Of a stretch of DNA of 64,000 nt, positions 58,731 to 64,000 are shown piece after piece (positions within the stretch are counted from its first letter, which is position 1; each line of letters starts with the position of its first letter). The stretch is from assembly GCF_014651935.1 (NCBI RefSeq), contig NZ_BMXV01000007.1, positions 1 through 64,000 of the forward strand. Reading direction: 5' to 3'. Under the pieces are notes generated by a model. It was not told the origin of the DNA and did not search any database. It worked only from the letters and a program-made list of their open reading frames with translations. Made by a program: the position numbers and the translations under genes. The DNA comes from Marinobacter zhanjiangensis (lineage in GTDB: Bacteria > Pseudomonadota > Gammaproteobacteria > Pseudomonadales > Oleiphilaceae).

Positions 58731-61354
58731 GAGCGATCCAGTCGTGCGGCTAGCCAGGCTTTCTCCTGGGCTGGACGGAAGCCTGCTATTCCGCGAATAA
58801 GACGGAGGGTTATACGAGCGGCCAACTGGCGCAAAGTTAGTTGTGGCTGGTCCCTCCAGTATGGCTCGTTTTTTTCTGGAGCTGCCTCGGCAGGTGGTTC
58901 TAGTTCCTGCAAGTACTGAGGACCGTAGTTTTGCATCAAAATAACCAGGATGCGGGTAAAATGGCGCTCTTCATTCTTGCGAAGGTCCTCGCATACGTCT
59001 ATTAGCCACTGGGTCCCTTTTTCAAGAAAACCCTCTGTAACTCCTAACCTGTAACCAGCTGTTTGGAACATCAACATGGCTTTGCGAACATCCTGTGCGA
59101 CCCATGTGTGGTTGGCGTATACTAGTTGGCTGGGGTCAGAAAGGAAAGGGCGCTCATTGTTTAGCATCCATCGGGCATAATTGAGAAATGCCTCCTTTGC
59201 GTATTCGTAGGCTTCATCGTTTTCGCTCAGAGTCTGTTTTACTGACAGGTAGCGGGCGATGCTGGAAAGCAACACGAGGTAAGACCAGTTTTCTTCTATA
59301 TTTAGCAGGTTTCGTTGCTCAATGTTATCTGCTGGATGAATGGTTTCGTGGATGACGCGTTCGGCTAGATTCAGCCAATTCTTTCCTGGCTCAAGGTGCC
59401 AGGCGTCCAGGAGACTATTAAGGTAGTTGCCGGTAGCCCGGGTGAAGGGATAACGATGAGCTGAGGGCTGTTGGCCCTTCAACAGTGCCATTAACTGGGG
59501 CAAATCATGTTTCTTGACCGCTAGTACCTGCTCCAGGAGCCCTCCTTGCCCTTCCTGGGCGGTTTTCATCCAGTTAGCCATCTCCAGCACGCTATCCCGT
59601 GACTGCTGCTGGCCGGTGAGTAAATAGTGGTAAAGTAATCCAGTAGTATAACAGTGCTCTGCACCCGGTCCTCCGCCCGTCTGCCCGGCCGTGGAGCTGG
59701 TGTTATTGTGTTTTGTGAAAGTTCTGTGGCTTGCTGTGTGAGCGTCCAGATAGTGATCGGTATGCCAGAACAAGCCATTGTTGTATTCGGCCCGGTCCTC
59801 TTTGGTGTGGTAGATATCAATATCAGTCACATGCCGTGCCAGGTCATCCATGAGCTCAAACCAGCGCGGGTCGCCGGTCAGCGCAAACTGGCGCGCGAAT
59901 CCGTAGACGGCATCGTACTGGTTGTTGTAATGAGAGATCAGCGGCTCCTCGCCTTCCTTTTGATACAGCGTCTCATGATCTGCGAATAGATCGCCAAAGT
60001 TGCGCCAGCCGAATTCATCAATCACTTCCCGTTTTGCAAAGAAATTGTTCGGACCGTCCAACCCTTCCTGGATGAGATTATCCAGCGGACCGTTGGATGC
60101 ATTGGCCTTGAACCAGGGAAAAGCTTCGGTGCGTTCGAACAGTTCCGCATCAAGAATCGGCACCAGTGGTGACTGTGTCCAGTTAAGCGCATCCGGATTG
60201 CTGCCGTAGTTCAGGTAGGCTGTTTGGGTCTTGCGTTCGCCGCCTTGGAGCTCGTAGGGCCCGCTAGCCTCTGCTGGAAACAGGCCGATGATAAGTTCCT
60301 GGTGCTTGGTGCCAAGGAACGAGGGAAAGTTTTGCCAGAACTGGCGCATGCTGGCCTGAACTGTCTGGTTCGGGCCTTCAAGCGCCGCAATTGGGTTGGC
60401 TCGATCACCGGCCGTTCGGGATTTTTCTCTGGAGTACACCTGGTAACCCCGAAAGCGTGTGGTTATCTCACCATCCGCGTTTACGTGGTTACGGCTTTGC
60501 CACTGGTCACCGCCGCTGGAGTCCTGGTAGAGATCGAGGCCTTCGGTGACTGTACCTGTCAGCGGAAGGTTGTCGGGCCCGGTTTTCAGCCAGGCTGAAT
60601 TACTGCCTGGGTTCTGAACATGAATAGTCAGAGCGCGGAACTGCACTGAGCCGGGATCTCCCAGATCCCATAGACCGCCCGGATGATGGGCTCTTTTCGG
60701 GTTATGCAGGCAAACCTCGATTTCGGCCGTTTCGCTGTTAGCGTAGAACCGTAAACTGCAATCGAAACGGGCGAGTGCTTCATCGTTGGTGGTCAACCAT
60801 TGTCCTCTTGTGTTCAGAGTAATGGAGACGGGGCCGGACTCGGTAACCTGCCATCCGGAATCTGGTTCTGGGGTGCAGGGCGTATCCAGTTGGTCATTGA
60901 ACCGAATTTCATGACGCAGCTCGGTTTCCGGGCCGGTCGAGGCGATCCATTCAAGTTGATTTCGGGGCAGCCGGAAGGTTACTTTGCCGGTCTCGATGAG
61001 CAGTTCCTTCTCTGTTGCCTGATGTTTGAGTGGAGAATCCTCGTTAGCGTCGTTGGCGCGACCATGGTGCAAATGCAAACTTTTGGATTGGTGTGGCGCA
61101 ACATCTACGAGAAAGTTGAGCTTTAGCCAGCGCACGCTGCCGTTAGGCCAGTGGGCCATGGGGGTTGTCTGACAGGGAATGACCCGGCCATGTCCGGGGT
61201 CGTGGAGGTTGATTGGGTCCCCATGCTCCAGGTCGCCTTCGGCGAACGGGAGGCCCAGTTGGACGGCTTCGCCATGCCGGGCAAAGCCGCGTTGGTCCTT
61301 CAGGTGGATGGTTATCGGTTCCATGATACTGCCTGTCGCTTGTTTCGTGGTCAT
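58727..61354 (-). CDS. Large RIFT-barrel/(alpha/alpha)6 protein, YetA/rhamnogalacturonan-lyase-like
   Basis: This 875-residue protein has no signal peptide. The N-terminal part (LKDQRGFARHGEAVQLGLPF, then HWPNGSVRWLKLNFLVDVAP) resembles the RIFT-barrel domain of YetA-type exo-lyases. From about residue 430 it becomes helical, with aromatic and His-rich segments (YNNGLFWHTDHYLDAHTAS, GGGPGAEHCYTTGLLYHYL) like an alpha/alpha toroid of lyases and glycosidases. It could cleave or edit the polysaccharide in the cytoplasm. An alternative start, Met at 61324 (MEPITIHLKD), fits the family as well. The family placement is from memory. Confidence 0.65.
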   Translation of the reverse strand: MTTKQATGSIMEPITIHLKDQRGFARHGEAVQLGLPFAEGDLEHGDPINLHDPGHGRVIPCQTTPMAHWPNGSVRWLKLNFLVDVAPHQSKSLHLHHGRANDANEDSPLKHQATEKELLIETGKVTFRLPRNQLEWIASTGPETELRHEIRFNDQLDTPCTPEPDSGWQVTESGPVSITLNTRGQWLTTNDEALARFDCSLRFYANSETAEIEVCLHNPKRAHHPGGLWDLGDPGSVQFRALTIHVQNPGSNSAWLKTGPDNLPLTGTVTEGLDLYQDSSGGDQWQSRNHVNADGEITTRFRGYQVYSREKSRTAGDRANPIAALEGPNQTVQASMRQFWQNFPSFLGTKHQELIIGLFPAEASGPYELQGGERKTQTAYLNYGSNPDALNWTQSPLVPILDAELFERTEAFPWFKANASNGPLDNLIQEGLDGPNNFFAKREVIDEFGWRNFGDLFADHETLYQKEGEEPLISHYNNQYDAVYGFARQFALTGDPRWFELMDDLARHVTDIDIYHTKEDRAEYNNGLFWHTDHYLDAHTASHRTFTKHNNTSSTAGQTGGGPGAEHCYTTGLLYHYLLTGQQQSRDSVLEMANWMKTAQEGQGGLLEQVLAVKKHDLPQLMALLKGQQPSAHRYPFTRATGNYLNSLLDAWHLEPGKNWLNLAERVIHETIHPADNIEQRNLLNIEENWSYLVLLSSIARYLSVKQTLSENDEAYEYAKEAFLNYARWMLNNERPFLSDPSQLVYANHTWVAQDVRKAMLMFQTAGYRLGVTEGFLEKGTQWLIDVCEDLRKNEERHFTRILVILMQNYGPQYLQELEPPAEAAPEKNEPYWRDQPQLTLRQLAARITLRLIRGIAGFRPAQEKAWLAARLDRS

Positions 61355-61492
61355 TGGAGGCTGTAGGGCTAAGGTTTACTCGGCAATAGAGTAATCCCTC
61401 TTTTCAGCAACATAAAGCGACGGAGTCCGAAATTTCCGTTCTAAGCCAGCCTCCTCTGTAGTGTCGCCATTTCTGAGTGGGCCATGATGCGA

Positions 61493-61526
61493 GAGGCAAC
61501 TCAGATCCACGGAGCTGAGTTGCCTC
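61493..61526. repeat. Perfect 12-bp inverted repeat
   Basis: GAGGCAACTCAG, ten bases, CTGAGTTGCCTC. There is no T run on either side, so it is not a standard terminator. It lies about 170-200 bases upstream of the sigma-54 promoter, where enhancer-binding sites often lie. Role unknown. Confidence 0.7.
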
Positions 61527-61691
61527 AATAGTTTACTAACCGAGATCTGAGGAGGAACAGATCGGGTTTGCGATCAGCGTACCGTAGATAAGATTCTCTG
61601 AGAGTTTATCGTTCTTAACAGAGTGTCGACCTATCTTACAGTCTGATTCTTGTTTTTCCACAAAAATCAATAAAAACAGAACATTAAATCT

Positions 61692-61707
61692 TGGAACGAT
61701 AGTTGCT
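61692..61707 (+). promoter_or_regulatory. Sigma-54 (RpoN) promoter of the PEP-CTERM gene
   Basis: TGGAACG-ATAG-TTGCT matches the RpoN consensus TGGCACGNNNNTTGCW with one mismatch; GG and GC are exactly ten bases apart. It lies 58 bases upstream of the ATG at 61765, so the transcript would start near 61718, which also rules out the upstream frame start at 61720. Exosortase A systems with PrsK/PrsR are known to be RpoN-linked. Confidence 0.85.
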
Positions 61708-61764
61708 AAAACCTGGGTTGTGTTACCTGACTCTTCCGACTGTGCCCTATCGAAGGATTTGAGG

Positions 61765-62382
61765 ATGAAAATTTTTCAGTTCGCTTGGACTAGCGCCATA
61801 TTATTTCTCGTATTTTACCCGATCGCTCAGGCTGGACCAATCGGTCACACACTTCTTGCAGAAAACGAATTTTCTGGGCGAGTGTCGCAGGTCATAATCG
61901 AAGATTGGGCTAAAGATTGGGTTAAAAATGGTGATGTTGTGGCCGGCACACGATTCCATGGTGATTTTGCGTTATACGACACTGGCGAAGAGTCCGGGTA
62001 CGGAGAGATGTTTCTTCAGTCAAACTATACTTTTTTCGGAATTGAAGATACCTATGTATTTTCAATTGAGGCTGGCCTGTCCAATGTTTGGGGATTTTTG
62101 GAGGTAGACTCAGATCGAAGCTTGGCGGTGAGTTGGAAGAATAATTTTATCAGTGACGGCTTGGAGCAGACATTTCATGATGATGGACATGATACTGGTT
62201 ATTTTGACATAGTCTTCGAAAATCATATGACTCCTGCGGTGAGAGGCTCTGGGAGTTTTGGTTGGGAAGGAATAACGGTCGAGTTCGGTTTCGGTCGAGC
62301 CACAGTTGTAGCCGAACCCTCGTCGCTACTCCTACTGATAGGGGGACTCTTTACACTCGTGGCAGCCAGAAGGCGGAGGTAA
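61765..62382 (+). CDS. PEP-CTERM sorting-domain protein
   Basis: This exported protein of about 205 residues has a signal peptide (TSAILFLVFYPIAQAGP), a beta-rich body with no recognised domain, and a C-terminal sorting signal: AEPSS, a hydrophobic helix (LLLLIGGLFTLVA) and ARRRR. This is the tripartite PEP-CTERM form, with Ala in place of Pro before EP. An exosortase should cleave it and release it to the surface or matrix. The start at 61765 is preceded by AAGGA. It sits behind a sigma-54 promoter. Confidence 0.9.
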   Translation: MKIFQFAWTSAILFLVFYPIAQAGPIGHTLLAENEFSGRVSQVIIEDWAKDWVKNGDVVAGTRFHGDFALYDTGEESGYGEMFLQSNYTFFGIEDTYVFSIEAGLSNVWGFLEVDSDRSLAVSWKNNFISDGLEQTFHDDGHDTGYFDIVFENHMTPAVRGSGSFGWEGITVEFGFGRATVVAEPSSLLLLIGGLFTLVAARRRR

Positions 62383-62405
62383 GCTAACGGGAGTAAAGCT
62401 CAAAT

Positions 62406-62456
62406 AAGCGTCTGCGCATGTTGGAGAAACTTAACCTTTGGCTCTAGACGCTTTTT
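62406..62456 (+). terminator. Possible terminator after the PEP-CTERM gene
   Basis: AAGCGTCT and AGACGCTT form an 8-bp stem with a loop of about 32 bases, followed by a short T run. The long loop makes the call uncertain. Confidence 0.35.
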
Positions 62457-62583
62457 CCAAAGCCTTCTTCTTATACGCCAGGATCAAAGCGGTAGAGCGC
62501 AAAGTGAAGTGCTTTCAATCAAAAGTCAATGCTGCACCCACTCGAGACAACGATCTGAACAACTACTCAATAATGCCCGAAGA

Positions 62584-64000
62584 CTAAGTGCGGTCGCCGT
62601 CTTTGCGATTATAGGGGTGTTGACCGAGTGCTCGAGTCATTGATCTGAGTTGTCCCCACTCTTCACTGCGCCCCAGCATTAGGGCCGCCAGAATCACAAT
62701 CAGTATTGCCGCAATCATCACGAACAGAAAGCCCCGTAGCAGAAATTCAGGCAGTATAGCCAATTCCCCGAACAGGGGGGCGGATACAACCCATGCTGCG
62801 GCTAGGCTTGCTATCAGTGCAGGCGTGCACAGCCAGCATAGGCGAAGCAAGTTAAAGGGCGCCCAGCGGTTGAGTATTAGCAGTAGAGTCATCGTGGTCA
62901 GTACCGCCAGCCAGCCTCTGGCCCAGGCCAGGGTGTCCAGGCCCGTCGTAGTGAACGGCAGGAGGACGCTGATGATGATGAGGGTCGTCACCATATCAAA
63001 CGTAAACAGCGCCTTTACTTTACCCAGTGCGATAACAGCGTTGCTGATCAGCTCGAAGAGGCAAAAAGTAAAGAAATACAGGCCGAAGGGCTGCAGAAGT
63101 GGGGCGTAGGTTTGCCAGCGGTCCCCCAGAAGCACGGTGATTATCAGTTCTGGATAGAGCATTATAAAGGTGGTAATGGGTATTAAAACGGTGATCATCA
63201 AGGCCAGACTGAGGCGCACCCTGTAAGCCAGGATGTTTGCATCCTGTTTGCCCTGGGCGATGGCCGCCAGCAATGGCTCGCTCATCGGCACGATGGCCGA
63301 AAGGGCCGGAAGAAGAGCGACTTCACGAACGAGGTTGTAACCACCGAGCTGGGTGGTGCCGAAGACTTTGGATACAAGGAGGTTGTCAATCTGTGCCCGC
63401 GTAAAGCCCACTACCCCGCGCATCAGAAGCCACTGAGAGAACCGCCATTGCGTGCGAACGTGCAAAAGTGACCAGGAGGGGCGATAGCTGTGTACCTGAT
63501 ACGAGCCTACGGCAAGGATAACGGCGGAAACCAGATTGCCTATAATGATGGCCCAGTGGCTGGGCTGGACAAAGGCAATAGTTATAATCGTGACAAAGGA
63601 CAGACCTTTTTGCCAAAGTGTCAGTTTGAACATCGGCCGATAGCTTATGTTACGGGCCAATAGCATCATGCCGGGAGTTTTAAGAGCCCGTATCGGCAGG
63701 GCGAGGGCGCCAATACTGAGGGCTGCCGTTAGTTCCGGCGTTTCGAAGTAGCCGGCCACAAGTGGCGCGATGGCGATAATCAGTAACGCCATGCCGGTCT
63801 TGATCGCCACATCCATGCTCCAGGCGGTATTCAGGTCGGCGTGTTCGATCTGATCTTTCTGGATGATGTATTGCTGGTTGCCGGTTTCCACGAGTACTTC
63901 GAAGAACTGCAGGGCAATTGTGACAAGGGCGACTATGCCAAAGTGTTCTGGAGTGAGAAGTCGGGCCAGGATCAGTGTACTGATAATGCCGAGGCCACGT
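62584..64000 (-). CDS. Second Wzx-type polysaccharide flippase (5' end outside window)
   Basis: This MOP-superfamily membrane protein is open to the right edge. The translation upstream of 63891 continues with RLLTPEHFGIVALVTIALQF, the N-terminal hallmark of polysaccharide flippases, so the GTG at 63891 is internal and only a short N-terminus is missing. Many hydrophobic helices follow, such as AIIIGNLVSAVILAVGS and LSLALMITVLIPITTFIMLY, with RAQIDNLLVSKVFGTTQLGG in the middle. It should export a lipid-linked glycan. It ends about 200 bp from the PEP-CTERM gene, on the opposite strand. Confidence 0.9.
   Translation of the reverse strand, partial: RGLGIISTLILARLLTPEHFGIVALVTIALQFFEVLVETGNQQYIIQKDQIEHADLNTAWSMDVAIKTGMALLIIAIAPLVAGYFETPELTAALSIGALALPIRALKTPGMMLLARNISYRPMFKLTLWQKGLSFVTIITIAFVQPSHWAIIIGNLVSAVILAVGSYQVHSYRPSWSLLHVRTQWRFSQWLLMRGVVGFTRAQIDNLLVSKVFGTTQLGGYNLVREVALLPALSAIVPMSEPLLAAIAQGKQDANILAYRVRLSLALMITVLIPITTFIMLYPELIITVLLGDRWQTYAPLLQPFGLYFFTFCLFELISNAVIALGKVKALFTFDMVTTLIIISVLLPFTTTGLDTLAWARGWLAVLTTMTLLLILNRWAPFNLLRLCWLCTPALIASLAAAWVVSAPLFGELAILPEFLLRGFLFVMIAAILIVILAALMLGRSEEWGQLRSMTRALGQHPYNRKDGDRT

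Larger units (their letters stand above)
61355..61764. other. Divergent regulatory region of the PEP-CTERM gene
   Basis: This gap of about 410 bp between the minus-strand 875-residue protein gene and the plus-strand PEP-CTERM gene holds a perfect 12-bp palindrome (61493-61526) and a sigma-54 promoter (61692-61707). TGTCG strings at 61462 and 61624 are possible activator half-sites. No coding sequence is seen. Confidence 0.6.

Noticed and set aside
62438..62587. 50-codon frame with TTG start between the PEP-CTERM gene and the flippase
   Set aside because: No ATG, no ribosome site and no recognised family; it overlaps the flippase end. It could be a gene remnant, but the support is too thin.

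Overview
The window looks like a chromosomal segment of a marine gammaproteobacterium close to Marinobacter or Pseudomonas. The evidence is the gene order tmRNA/smpB, ratA-rnfH, bamE, fur, recN, grpE-dnaK-dnaJ, dapB, carA-carB, greA, the tmRNA tag ANDDNYSLAA, and GC-rich core genes. The genus is an inference; no 16S gene or tRNA is present.

Region 1 (1-6260) is accessory DNA. It starts with the end of an IS21-type element that cuts into an unknown gene (91-624), followed by IS debris that includes a frameshifted IS256-type transposase remnant near 1184-1356. Then comes a small integrative element: an AlpA-like regulator, a DUF3987 (YfjI-like) protein, an unrecognised 346-residue protein and a P4-type tyrosine integrase. 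The integrase lies directly beyond the 3' end of the tmRNA gene, the usual target of such integrases. The far attachment site is not in the window.

Region 2 (6260-22850) is conserved core: tmRNA and SmpB (ribosome rescue), an NSS sodium symporter, RatA/RnfH, BamE, Fur, RecN behind two LexA boxes, GrpE behind a sigma-32 promoter, DnaK, DnaJ, DapB, CarAB and GreA. A leader upstream of carA holds a strong sigma-70 promoter, a 21-codon leader ORF and an intrinsic terminator overlapped by that ORF, which is the layout of pyrBI-type attenuation. REP-like inverted doublets flank the carA-carB-greA block.

Region 3 (22850-64000) is a large exopolysaccharide locus of the XrtA/PEP-CTERM-associated type. 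It has an ExeA-like ATPase and a deacetylase on the minus strand. Divergent from these runs a long plus-strand operon: initiating sugar transferase, Wza-like export lipoprotein, Wzz-like chain-length protein, a BY-kinase relative with a ruined P-loop, an outer-membrane beta-barrel, a second deacetylase, a carbamoyltransferase, two acyltransferases (CelD-like and FemAB-like), glycosyltransferases, a sulfotransferase, an O-antigen-ligase-like polymerase, an amidotransferase, a membrane transglutaminase-like protein and a Wzx flippase. An AT-rich cassette (about 44.8-50.6 kb) adds glycosyltransferases, a pyruvyltransferase and a second sulfotransferase. wecB and wecC supply UDP-ManNAcA. The right end has a secreted beta-helix protein, another glycosyltransferase, a hexapeptide acetyltransferase, an 875-residue YetA/rhamnogalacturonan-lyase-like protein, a PEP-CTERM protein behind a near-perfect sigma-54 promoter, and a second flippase that runs off the window.

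Together region 3 should build, decorate (acetyl, carbamoyl, sulfate, pyruvate, uronic acid), polymerise and export an acidic polysaccharide. The exosortase itself is not in the window, although a sorting substrate and many exosortase-associated families are.
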